Source: Echinostoma caproni
Lineage: Eukaryota > Platyhelminthes > Trematoda > Plagiorchiida > Echinostomatidae
Direction: 5' to 3'
Assembly (NCBI GenBank): GCA_900618425.1
Contig: UZAN01041514.1
Location: forward strand, 1 to 57,759
Length of the DNA stretch: 57,759 nt
A program made the translations under genes and the position numbers. Shown here in pieces: positions 23,975-32,879 of this stretch. Position 1 is the stretch's first letter; each line of letters opens with the position of its first letter. Below the pieces are notes generated by a model. That model saw only the letters and a program-made list of their open reading frames with translations, was not told the DNA's origin and did not search any database.

Positions 23975-24562
23975 TTGCCCTCAAACTCAGCATCTGTTTC
24001 CACTAGTGATCACGCCCTGATTCTCATAAGACTCGCAGCGTACTCCCACCCCAGTCACAATACAGTCACAAGAACTAACCAAACCACCATTGGTCTTCGC
24101 AATCTCTCACCAACAAACACTCTTCTTAAACATTTAATTGGTATCGTTTCTTCGTGGTTTCCCTCCTGTCCTTCGTTACACAATGCAGTCAATTTATTCA
24201 CTGAGACATTCAACCTATGCTGCCCTGTTGAAACTTTATTTGTCTGTGACGGCATAATAGCATCTCCACTGCTGAAATCATTCAGAAGACAGAAGAAACG
24301 ATCGTACAAATCTAGAGACTCAGCGGCTGTCAGGTATTACACCAACTTAACCAAAGCTGAAGTCAAACACCTCTCTGTGTCGTACTCCTCTCAGATACTG
24401 CAATGTAACACCAGTAAGCGAATTTGGCAAGGCATCAAATTGCCTTGTGGGACCAAATCCCAAACGGCGGATTGCATAACGGATTTCGACCCTGTTAATG
24501 CGGCATTTATTAACCCAGCGAGCGATCCTATCACGCCATTTGTTCTGGATGATGCCGTTTAA
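23975..24562 (+). pseudogene. LINE ORF2 linker between endonuclease and RT
   Basis: This 195-codon open frame is the longest intact piece of the LINE at 23.9-25.9 kb. It begins with the endonuclease C-terminus (SDHALILIRLAAYSHP; the SDH histidine is catalytic in AP endonucleases). It continues through the Lys/Arg-rich linker (FRRQKKRSYKSRDSAAVRYY, then KAEVKHLS), where non-LTR elements carry the pre-RT domain. It ends just before the expected GPDxI block. The first ATG is internal to the ancestral ORF, so this is not a natural start. Confidence 0.82.
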
Positions 24563-25035
24563 GTAGAAGCCGTCTCGAAAGAAAAAAACTTTTGAACTTT
24601 TGCATACCGTGAAAACCACCTGCAGCGTTGGTCATGATAATCTCCCACCTTCCTTTCTGTGATATATAGCCCATTTTATCAGTGAAATATTCGCATCATT
24701 TTTGAACACTTCCTTGAAAACCCGCTCCATAACAAAAGAAGAACGTATTGTTCTCACGTGCAATCAGTCCTCACTTGATGCCTAAAAACCAAACAGATGC
24801 ACGCTATATGCAGTCTCCTCACTTGTACATAAAAATACCAAATCCTTGAATGATTGCGAAATATGTTCGTTGTGTGTTTCTGGAATACTCGTCTGCTTTT
24901 GATTCTATTCATCGTTCCCTTCTTCTTCGTAAGGTGGAGACCTTCGGTTTTCCTAGACAGTTATTAACCTGGCTCGCGGATTACTTTTCTGAGAGAACTT
25001 AATGTACTAGGTTAGGTCGGAAGAAATCTAAACCA

Positions 25036-25275
25036 TTGGTGAACACTCCTTGGGTACTTCAAGGTGCAGTTCTTTCGCTATACTTATTTTCGGTGTATAT
25101 TAGTGACTTGTCTACTAGCGCCCCTACTCCTCCCTTAAAATACGCTGACGATGTGCTTTTATATCAGGCCATCTCCGATTCTTCTGGTCTTTCAATATTT
25201 TCTGATAACTTGGAGAACGTTCAAACATTTTCCGGCACATCCGGCCTACCTCTTAATCCTTCCAAATGTTTTTGA
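25036..25275 (+). pseudogene. LINE RT palm fragment with YADD
   Basis: A 79-codon frame with VLQGAVLSLYLFSVYISDLS (motif B region) and KYADDVLLYQAI (motif C, both catalytic Asp retained), then a LPLNPSKC block that matches the LxLNxxKC segment after motif C of non-LTR RTs. The upstream motif A lies in another frame. Confidence 0.88.
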
Positions 25276-25880
25276 TGTCTCTCCACATTATCACGTTCTT
25301 CTTTCGCATCTGAACCGGTATAGATCAACTCTGAACCAGTATCCGTGAAAGCTGTAATAAATATGTGGATTTTCATTTATGCTAATCTTCAGTAGACTTC
25401 TCACATTCAACATATCGTCAGTAAGTTTCGACGACTTTATTTTCATATCCGAAAACTGGTCAGTTTCGTATTCAGCAAGCGATAATTTTCAAATGCAGGT
25501 ATCAGTGTGTTTTCCCAGTTTTCCTTTATTTTCCACCTGTTATTTTTTCCAATATCCTGGAGAAAGCTTTTAAAATGCTTCGACATAGACCGACTACCAT
25601 TACTAGCGTCTCTTCAATCTCAGTGGAGGAGTTGGTTACCATCCTGTGCGAAAGTCGTTAAACTGTATGTGAAACGTTTGCACATAAGATCCTTATCGAC
25701 TCCACATTCGCTACACGCAGAATCAACATCGTATTGTTCCCATCCGCAAACTAAATCCAAATACCGTTGTGTTCCCACTCGAACATGTATTGAAACTTTA
25801 CAGTACCCTCATTAGCACGTATTATAGTTACCAAAAACAAGTTTTCACAGACTTTTTTACTCCTCCAATAATTGGACGAG

Positions 25881-26829
25881 CAAGCTATTTTATTATGCAT
25901 TACTTGTGTGCAAAATAGGCTAGTCTAGCGCACCTTCTGCCTGAGGCGTCTGAAAAATCTTGATCAGACCCAGTGCTTTCGTTTACCATTAGATCTACTA
26001 CGTGTTAGAATTTGTAGGAATGCGTCATCGCGCAGAAGAAAAGGGGTAATAATTCATGCGTTCAGACAAAAAGAGAACAGACAGGCATCACCCGCTTTTT
26101 TAGTTGTTGGGAAAGTTCCGAGTTATCAGATAACAACACTGTAGACGTCATATTCACAAAATGGAGATGACAGATAAATCTTATCAATCATGACTAGCAT
26201 TTCATTTGTAAAACTGATCCATCTGTAAGTCGGATGACTTGTTGTTTTTCTGTCTGTGTTTTAGTGCTTATGTGTGTGTGCGTGCGCGTTCGTACGTTTG
26301 ATTGTAAAGCATCGAAGCCTCTGTCTTACAGTTCTTTTGAAACATTCAGCTAGACAAAGGGTAACATGATTTCTATCCATATCGATCGTAGGAAGTGAAT
26401 TTCATCCCAGATGGATCAAATCGACTACAGACCTGAGCAGGTTTATGCAATATTCTGCAATATGTTATTTGATCGTTTCACTCAATATAGATGATAGTGA
26501 ATGAATATAATTTTGTAAACTAATAAGGTTTCTTTTATCGCGTACTCTCTATTTAACCTGTAAAAAAAGCGAGAACAATTCTGATACTGCTGGTTCATTT
26601 TACAACGAGGATAGATTTGATTCACCATCACGAGCTTTTGCCCGGCATATGAATCAACCGTAAAGAAGGCTCATGTACTGATTTAATGAAGAGAAACCTT
26701 GATTAGCCTGAGTCATTTGAATGGTTTCCATCTGAGATAGACTCAGAAAGAGAAGGATTAGAACATTCAAAACTGGGAGTATTACAGATTATTTGGTCAC
26801 TATGTCTGCGATGAGTCAAGGAGTCAAGG
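25881..26829. other. No gene recognised; expected site of a 3' LTR
   Basis: This lies immediately 3' (on the minus strand) of the Ty3/Gypsy integrase. I compared it by eye with the DNA beyond the gag start (30330-30900) and found no convincing long direct repeat, so LTRs are either lost, diverged or outside these limits. Confidence 0.35.
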
Positions 26830-26867
26830 AGTTGATACATTCTTTGACCCATCTGGTTCAACACCAA

Positions 26868-27560
26868 TCATCTTGAAGGACCTAGCTCATTTCCACGATG
26901 GTAAATTACCTCATATGATTCCAGATTGGTACGACGTATACGATTTTTGAATAATTTGGCCGAAATGCTCCCCTTAGCAGCATGAGTAGGGTTCCTATAC
27001 TTCATTTGGAAATTATCCAAACTTCTGTCTAAATCAATGTAACTAAATATGCGGTGAGATGCAATTGCACTTTTCAATGTCCGAACGAAGTTTTCTGCTG
27101 CACCGTTTGACTGTAGTTGTTGGGGTGGAGTTAGAACGTCGGCAGCCAATAGATTTTAACCAATCCGTCACGCTCTTCACTGTAGAGTGACTACCGTTAT
27201 CAGAGACGACGGCTTGTGGAACTTCCTCCCGGCTGAACATCTTCCGGAAAGCGGTTATAGTGGATTCGGTGTTAGGTAACGAAATGAAATAAACCTTAGG
27301 CCACCGTGAATAAGAGTCAGTAATCACTAGAGCGTAGTATTTGTTTAGCAACGGACCACAGTAATCAGCATGGACTCGTTACCAAGGTGTCTACATAGAT
27401 GGTTGTATGCGAACGTTGTGGATGCAGTCAGTACATGATTTGGCCACTCGACGCAAATCAATGTTAAGCTCCCGCCACCAGCAAGTCAAACGTGCGAGTG
27501 ATTTCATCTTCTCAATACCGAGATGTCCGAATGTAAATCACTCAGCACTGCAGAGCGTAA
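26868..27560 (-). pseudogene. Ty3/Gypsy integrase, frameshifted
   Basis: Near 27555-27430 a minus-strand GHLGIEKMKSLARL block and a later CTDCI give the zinc-binding HHCC domain. The catalytic core follows in 27351-27043 (YALVITDSYSRWPKVY, then AVVSDNGSHSTVKSVTDWLK) with the second catalytic Asp in SDNGS. A frame change near 27145 leads to 27149-26868 (TPPQQLQSNGAAENFVRTLK), which supplies the catalytic Glu. One stop interrupts the region just before the core. Downstream the typical C-terminal tail is short, and the frame ends at 26868. Confidence 0.9.
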
Positions 27561-27923
27561 AGATCGAGGGGTGATTGTTCGGTCATTGAGACATAGTATT
27601 CCATCACAAGTTATTGAAAGTTCTTCACGACGTTTATAAAACTCTGGAAATCGGGGCTTGGTATCAGCTCACCAACCGTGCCGAACACAAGAAATACCTG
27701 CATGACAGTACTTCTTTGTCTCTTGGACTAGATCGGACCGGATGACAGGGAGTGGTTATATAAGCAAACAATCAGATGAACCAGGCTCCTCCGTTAAAGC
27801 ATAACACGATAAATAGTCCACGTGTTGAATCCTATGAGCCTTGTGACGTTGAATAGCGTAAGAATAACCAGCTAGTGCGACGCTCCGTCGCTGTACCATG
27901 GCCGCTGATGACTTTGCCAAGGA

Positions 27924-28165
27924 TCAGTGGGGATTGTAAATGAACTTCAATGCCTCGTGGTCCGATATAGTTGTGAAATGTGAGCCGTTCAAGTATTTGT
28001 GCAACCGAGTAACAGAGCAGTATACTGCAAGAGCTTCTCTGTGTGTTTGGGAGTAACCATGTTCAGTATGAGTGAGTCTGCGAGAAATGTATAGAACTGG
28101 ATGACCGTTCTGCTCCAAAATTGATGCAATGCCAACTGGTGATGCGTCTGTGATTACTGTCGAAT
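27924..28165 (-). pseudogene. Ty3/Gypsy RNase H fragment
   Basis: The minus strand reads VITDASPVGIASIL near 28160-28120. Then, in the open frame 28118-27924, it gives HPVLYISRRLTHTEHGYSQT, HREALAVYCSVTRLHKYL and TTISDHEALKFIYN. The TDASPVG aspartate, the glutamate of HREALAVY and the aspartate of SDHEAL correspond to catalytic residues of retroelement RNase H, which removes RNA from the RNA/DNA hybrid. The end near 27924 runs into a stop. Confidence 0.9.
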
Positions 28166-28212
28166 GTACTTCGGGTAAAAAGCATGTAAAACCGTATCAG
28201 TGGTCAGAAAAC

Positions 28213-29068
28213 TTAATAAGCCTCTAGGCGTGGTTTCATGAATACGTGTCCATCGAAATGTTCGCTGTGAAAGAAGCGTGAACAGTAGTTCTGCTTTTGT
28301 GGCCAAATATGGAATGAATCTAGATTACTACTGAAGTGAACCGAGCAGTGAACGAAGTTCTTCAACTGACTTGGGAGAAGGTGCATCAGAAAGAGATGAA
28401 GAACTAGTAGGACCAGAACGGAAACCATGTTTGTCAACATGAAAACCCAAACAGGAAAATTTTGATGTAGAAAAGGTACACTTATATGCATTAATAGCAA
28501 CATTACGGATATCAAACCGTTCAAGAAGTAAGCACAGACGCTTACCATGTAGTTCTTTGGTTGGTGCATGCAAAATAATATCATCTTGGTAAGCTGAAAC
28601 TCAATCCAAACCAGAAATTAGAGAATTTACAACAGTATAAAATAAAGCCGGTGAAAAACTAAGACCAAATGGCAATATATTATAACGAAATAGACGAAAC
28701 AGTGTGTTAATTGTGGTCAATTCATTAAACTTCTCATCAAGTGGTACCTGAAGGAATGCATTCTTTAAGACTTCTTTGGAACATAACTTCGACCTGTGAA
28801 ATTGATGGAGGATGTCTTCGGGTTCAGTGATTGCGCAGCTAGTTTTCTATAAGTATCTGTTGACTGTGATATGGTAATCCCCATAAATTTTGGATTTTTC
28901 ACCATGACGTTTGAACGAAAACACAAAAGGGGTAGCCCAAACAGAAGAAATCACAGGCATCAGTACACAGTTCTCAACCAAATTTTCCAAAACGTTTTTA
29001 ACGGGGTTATGGAGATCGAATGGTTTAATTCGATGTTTCAGAACTATTGGGGAACCATCAACTTCCAA
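28213..29068 (-). pseudogene. Ty3/Gypsy reverse transcriptase with YQDD
   Basis: The frame 29068-28847 holds the RT entry (KHRIKPFDLHNPVKNVLENL, then WATPFVFSF and YGDYHITVN). After a frame change, the FRYNILPFGLSFSPALF block lies near 28690-28650 and the catalytic AYQDDIILHA at 28580-28591. A later block, FSCLGFHVDKHGF, lies near 28460-28425, and SVEELRSLLG near 28370-28345. The x of YxDD is Gln instead of the common Leu or Met; this variant is known in some metazoan Ty3/Gypsy elements. Several stops and shifts disable it. Confidence 0.9.
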
Positions 29069-29095
29069 GTGAATTGAGGCAGTTTAAATTCCACC

Positions 29096-29420
29096 CTAAT
29101 TATTGGAACATTTAAGAACTAACTGAAGAAGTTGAGACTGTTGACCATCACTGAAAAATGAGGGAGAAATTTTCGTGCATTTCATAGAATCGAGGTCAAT
29201 GATAGAAATGTCGGAATCAATAACAACAAAGAAGTAATTGGCTGTGTCCTGTCCATCATCAGTAAGAAGTAGTTCACACAAACTCAAAACAGGAAGGCTA
29301 TGGCCAGTTATACCTTTAACCGGAATGTCAGTTTTGTCAAGATGCACACTTGGTTTCAAACGTTAAAGAACAGTCTTTGAAATAATCGAATTCCCACTAC
29401 CAGTGTCTATAATGAATGAA
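29096..29420 (-). pseudogene. Retroviral-type aspartic protease fragment
   Basis: The minus strand reads HSFIIDTGSGNSII with the catalytic DTG at 29399-29407, followed by a stop. The 87-codon frame 29359-29096 then carries the rest of the fold: VKGITGHSLPVLSLCEL (flap side) and IIDLDSMKCTKI near its end. In these elements the protease cleaves the gag-pol precursor. The typical second-half motif is diverged. Confidence 0.85.
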
Positions 29421-29565
29421 TGACGAAAGCAATGATTGACACTGAAAGTACGAGTAATGTTTGAGACTTGTTGGAACTGTTAACGGATAAAGTAAGAGAC
29501 TGAAAATCGGTAGTCAAGCATGGATCAGGGACTGAGTTTTGTGTCACACAGTTACGTGTGCTTCG

Positions 29566-29826
29566 ACAAACAGACTAGACATGCCCAGACTTATCACACT
29601 TGTGGCAATTAGCATTGCGAAATTTGCGAGTCAGTCGAGAATACCGTATGATTTGCAAGGGTTCCAGTGATGGAAGTCCAACTATGATTAACGGCTTTGT
29701 CTCGAGCACTGAACCACGATTCTGACTGAACAATACTTTCGGGTATTCTCGTACGGCCGCACGTACATCCTGATATTGTTCACAGATCAAATTTGCGGTT
29801 TGAAATGTGCCGTTTGGAATCAACAA
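29566..29826 (-). pseudogene. Gag C-terminal part with interrupted CCHC zinc knuckle
   Basis: An 83-codon frame continues the gag capsid/nucleocapsid region and reaches CHKCDKSGHV. A TAG at 29575-29577 then replaces one of the four residues between His and the last Cys (29566-29568). The C-x2-C-x4-H-x4-C spacing is otherwise exact, so the stop is a point-mutation-like lesion inside a once functional nucleic-acid-binding knuckle. Confidence 0.85.
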
Positions 29827-29835
29827 TAACTACTG

Positions 29836-30291
29836 CTATAGCTCAGAACAGTTAATTCCCGCAATGAGTGTCTCACGGAGCTGAGTTTGAAGCTGATCTT
29901 TGAAATTACAGCGCTCAGCATGAGTCTGCAGCTGAAGAATGAAGTCTCGGATGGACTGATTAGGGTCACGAGAAGGGCAATTGAATTTCGCTCGCTCAGC
30001 TGCCTCGAAGTTGACTGGCTGGAAATGTTTTAGTAACAGATCCTTCAGTTCTTCGTACTTCAGTTGTATTGGTGACTCTGGAAGTGCCAAATTTTTAATC
30101 AGTGCATAAGCTTCCTTTCCAACAACAGTGAGAAAATTTGTCCTCTTCCTCTCGGCGTCCAGACTGTTGAGTGAGGCAACAAGTTTAAAAACTCTCCAAA
30201 TAATCTTCCATATGACGTGAATTCGAATGAATATCAAGATTTTCCTAGTTGCAAGTGTCCATAATGAGATAAAAACTGGCCGCGACGCCAA
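29836..30291 (-). pseudogene. Gag capsid-like region
   Basis: A 151-codon frame with the retrotransposon gag signature: AYALIKNLALPESPIQLKYE, ELKDLLLKHFQPVNFEAAER, AKFNCPSRDPNQSIRDFILQ and LRETLIAGI. Gag forms the virus-like particle in which reverse transcription occurs. The first ~35 residues are unusual (Ile/Trp-rich) and may result from an upstream frameshift, so the true start is uncertain. Confidence 0.9.
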
Positions 30292-30320
30292 CTGCGCTAA
30301 TCTGTACTTGGTATCAGAGT

Positions 30321-31364
30321 TTGAATCGCAATAACTCCACGCAGTTAAGCTCCAATCGAACTAGTACGCAGTATGAAATGAAACACCGGAATATTCGAAG
30401 TCGAATTATATTACGCGCCGAAATTGTACTAAGGCAAACGATCGTGTAAAGAAACAAGAATGTTCAGTTTATACACAATCACCACAAATATTTCGTGATC
30501 TCTTATGATGGATTGAGGATCTTACCTTTAAACGCGAGCGTAAGAGCGTTACACAATCAGGAAGTTATGGATGCTACCAGGTCAACCGAAAACTAATGCC
30601 CTCATTAGCGGGTTGGGTTAGAGAATGCGATTGGAAATGAATGACTTCATTTTAAACGATCTTGAATTACCCATATTCATTTGTGGTCTGTTTAGTTGAA
30701 ACATCGTTGGCGCGCATCAGGGATGTAGAGCATCAAGAAATAAGCTGACTCCTTCACAGTCTTTCAATGATAAACTATACTGCGGTTGAAGGACAAACTA
30801 TATGCGACATAATAAAAACACTTGAGAAAAGTTCACTATGAACTTATCCATCAAGCGAATCGCAGTAATGTTCGTGAGTTATTAATATATAAATTAAGGT
30901 TTTTGCAACTGTGAGCTGTGAAAGTAAACCGTGCTGCTTGTCATAAAGTTTGTCTTCTCAATTCAGAAATTGTCATTCTTCTGAAAATGAAAACACTTTA
31001 CATTTAATTTCACCATCACTGCCACCATCACCACTGCCACCGCTTAGTTCCCAATGCTCAATATGGCCTTTGCCAATGACGGTTATCTCTTTTCACACAG
31101 TTAAAACTATTGGTATATTTAGGCCAAAACCAGCAAACCTTGCGTGTATCACTTTTTATACTGATTCCCTTCAAAAGAAGTGCATGATATCCGGAAAATG
31201 ACATGTGGAACAATTAGCCACAATAAAAACAGCTAACTTTACTTCCTCCCGTCCTAGGATGTGCACCGATACTATGAATGTCTGTTTTATGTCATTCGAA
31301 ACGCCAAACTTATTGATCCACCTACCTTGTTCGCTTGATTTGTTCTTAGTTCTTATTTCAGGTA
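30321..31364. other. No gene recognised; expected site of 5' LTR
   Basis: This lies upstream of gag on the minus strand. A TTGGTATCAGAG word near 30308-30319 (plus strand) recalls a primer-binding-site context known from other elements, but it is on the wrong strand for this one. No LTR ends (TG...CA) could be paired with the 26 kb side. Confidence 0.3.
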
Positions 31365-31560
31365 GTGGTGGTGCAGTAGTTTGGTCGCTGTCACTGTGGT
31401 CCGAGGTTCGAGCCCCTCCGCCGCAACCCAAATTTGGTGGTAAAGAACTTTGCTGTTGCACGGTTCTATACCACGTGTCTCAGCAGGGCTTTAAGTGGTT
31501 CGCCACTCCAAATCCCGGAGCTTAGGTTACCGGTTTCCATCACTGAACAGCAGGTCTTAG
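31365..31560 (+). repeat. tRNA-derived SINE, distinct from family S
   Basis: On the plus strand GGTGGTGCAGTAGTTTGGTC resembles a pol III A-box. GAGGTTCGAGCCCC is an almost perfect B-box about 45 bases downstream. The body AAGAACTTTGCTGTTGCACG through CCCGGAGCTTAGGTTACCG is not shared with the 10/38/52 kb copies. A family F foldback starts about 100 bases downstream. Confidence 0.72.
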
Positions 31561-31655
31561 TGACTATGAGATCCACTCCGTCTGCTGCCCATCACACACC
31601 GGTGTGCAATACAAAAAGAATACATTTCGTTTTCAAAGAAGAAATGTGTCATGTT

Positions 31656-31805
31656 TATAGCAAATGAAGCGTGAACTGACAAGCTAAGAAGCACTGGACA
31701 GCTGTTTCAACCTGGTTAGGTCTCAGTGCGAATCCAGCGACCAAGCTTTTCAGTTCACGCTTCATTTGCTATATGCACGACGAATTTCCCCATTGAAATT
31801 GAATC
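31656..31805. repeat. Foldback repeat, family F copy 2
   Basis: Arms of about 30 bases (TATAGCAAATGAAGCGTGAA at 31656 and its complement ending at 31773) enclose about 58 bases containing GACAGCTGTTTCAACCTG. Beyond the right arm, the complement of ATTCGTCGTG and GGAGGATTTGATT matches the left end of the 15.9 kb copy. So the element is in minus orientation with an extra inverted segment. Either a foldback transposon or two opposed truncated copies would explain it. Confidence 0.75.
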
Positions 31806-32321
31806 AAATCCTCCATGACTCACATGAAATATTTCGGTTGTCAATATTACAATGAAGCTTACTCATCTGATCGTTCTGTTTATGGATCTTGTTTGTTCAC
31901 GACACTTGACTGTTTGATTTGTGAAACTGCATTCTGTAGAATGGGATCGACGTATGGGTCATCATCCGAGGTTATTCAAAGTTATGACAAAGGGTATTTT
32001 ATTCGCGTCAGAAATTGTAGAGCCATAATCCATAAAATCTATACGGACCCGAATCAGGGCATAAGGAGTTGCAGAACCTAGCAAATTTTATGATTTTTTG
32101 TTGTTATAATATAGCTTTTTATCAAATTTTATTTATATCTGCCGCAACCACGTGGAAAACAGTGGACGGTAACTGTCAGATTTTAACGTTCATTTGAAAC
32201 GTTTCATAAACAGACGGTGGCACATGACACCTTAATCGGATAATGATTGAATGTGTCACATTATGCACGCCCCCACCACCATAATAGACTCTTGAAGCAG
32301 TGATTTCCCCGAATAAATTTG
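31806..32321. other. No gene recognised
   Basis: The 88-codon plus frame at 31815-32081 has no motif or splice support. Confidence 0.3.
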
Positions 32322-32374
32322 AAAAAGGCCAGTAGTGTTATGCAAGATGTCTGCTGCAGTGACATTTCTTTCGC
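32322..32374 (+). repeat. Left arm of 53-base inverted repeat
   Basis: AAAAGGCCAGTAGTGTTATGCAAGATGTCTGCTG and the following bases recur in reverse complement at 33329-33383, with a few mismatches in the distal third. The arms bracket the PLE-B endonuclease fragment and its pyrimidine-rich 3' flank. Confidence 0.85.
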
Positions 32375-32439
32375 ATGTAACTGTTCCCTTGAAAAGTGTG
32401 TTTCTTTGTTTACCCTACCAAGATGATGACGTATCGATC

Positions 32440-32873
32440 CTAATCGAACGCCGGCTCAATGCGTCAGTCATTCAAACGTACTATGCGGCCAAGTTGGTCT
32501 TCATTGAGCAGATAAATCAATTGCCGATGTCACCGAGAAAGGATCCAATCCCCACAACCGGCAACTCAAATTTAAACTATGAATTCTCTTTTATCTGTGA
32601 ATGCAGATACGTCGGTCGTACGTTGCGGCATTTGGGAACACGAATTTCGGAGGATATTCAAAAATGGCTAATGGAAGCGCTCGAAGCTCTATCACGAAAC
32701 ACATGAAGGAGACTGGTCACCAAGTGAATCCAACGGAAGCATTCCGAATTGTCTACCGTCCGAAACGACCCTACCAGCTAAACTTCGCGGAAGCCGTAAC
32801 CATACGAAGAACGAACCCGATTCTGTGCGCTCAGAAGCAGATGGTGGTCGTATCGGCTTTACCGTGGAGTTAA
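32440..32873 (+). pseudogene. PLE-B: RT end plus GIY-YIG endonuclease fragment
   Basis: Plus-strand frames 32335-32706 and 32601-32873 encode the end of a Penelope RT (ERRLNASVIQTYYAAKLVF, matching the RRTFYAAQLKAMF segment of PLE-C). The GIY-YIG domain follows: YEFSFICECRYVGRTLRHLG, then RISEDIQKWL. After a frame change comes KHMKETGHQV, and then AEAVTIRRTNPILCAQKQ with the C-terminal ALPW. GIY is represented by FSF and YIG by YVG. Everything upstream of the thumb is missing, so it is a 5'-truncated copy. It differs enough from PLE-A and PLE-C to be a separate lineage. Confidence 0.85.
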
Positions 32874-32879
32874 TCCGCC

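Larger units (their letters stand above)
23880..25880 (+). mobile_element. LINE remnant (endonuclease end, RT, C-terminal tail)
   Basis: Plus-strand frames give a CR1-like ORF2 in order. Near 23905-23975 there is the end of the AP-type endonuclease (TRGDSFLDKIITNHPENF), then SVSTSDHALI (the SDH motif). A 195-codon linker frame follows at 23975-24562. RT motif A (FLEYSSAFDSIHRSLLLRKV) is near 24880, WVLQGAVLSLYLFSVYISDL near 25045-25110, and KYADD at 25137-25151. The 3' tail has HKILIDSTFA and INIVLFPSAN near 25685-25750. Frameshifts and stops separate the parts, and the region between about 24600 and 24850 is poorly preserved. It is inactive. Confidence 0.88.
26830..30320 (-). mobile_element. 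Ty3/Gypsy LTR-retrotransposon, internal region, decayed
   Basis: On the minus strand the segment encodes in order gag, a CCHC knuckle, aspartic protease, RT, RNase H and integrase. That order, with integrase last, defines the Ty3/Gypsy group. The RT block SVWATPFVF followed by YGDYHITVN (usual RICGDYxxTVN) resembles the Mag-like clade, which I infer rather than know. Every domain is interrupted by stops or frameshifts, so the copy is inactive. LTRs and primer-binding site were not found, so the true ends may lie outside the stated limits. Confidence 0.92.

Noticed and set aside
24055..24619. Minus-strand frames of 84-90 codons
   Set aside because: Antisense shadows of the LINE linker frame.
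30300..30330. TTGGTATCAGAG word as a primer-binding site
   Set aside because: It lies on the plus strand while the Ty3/Gypsy element is on the minus strand, and no LTR end adjoins it.
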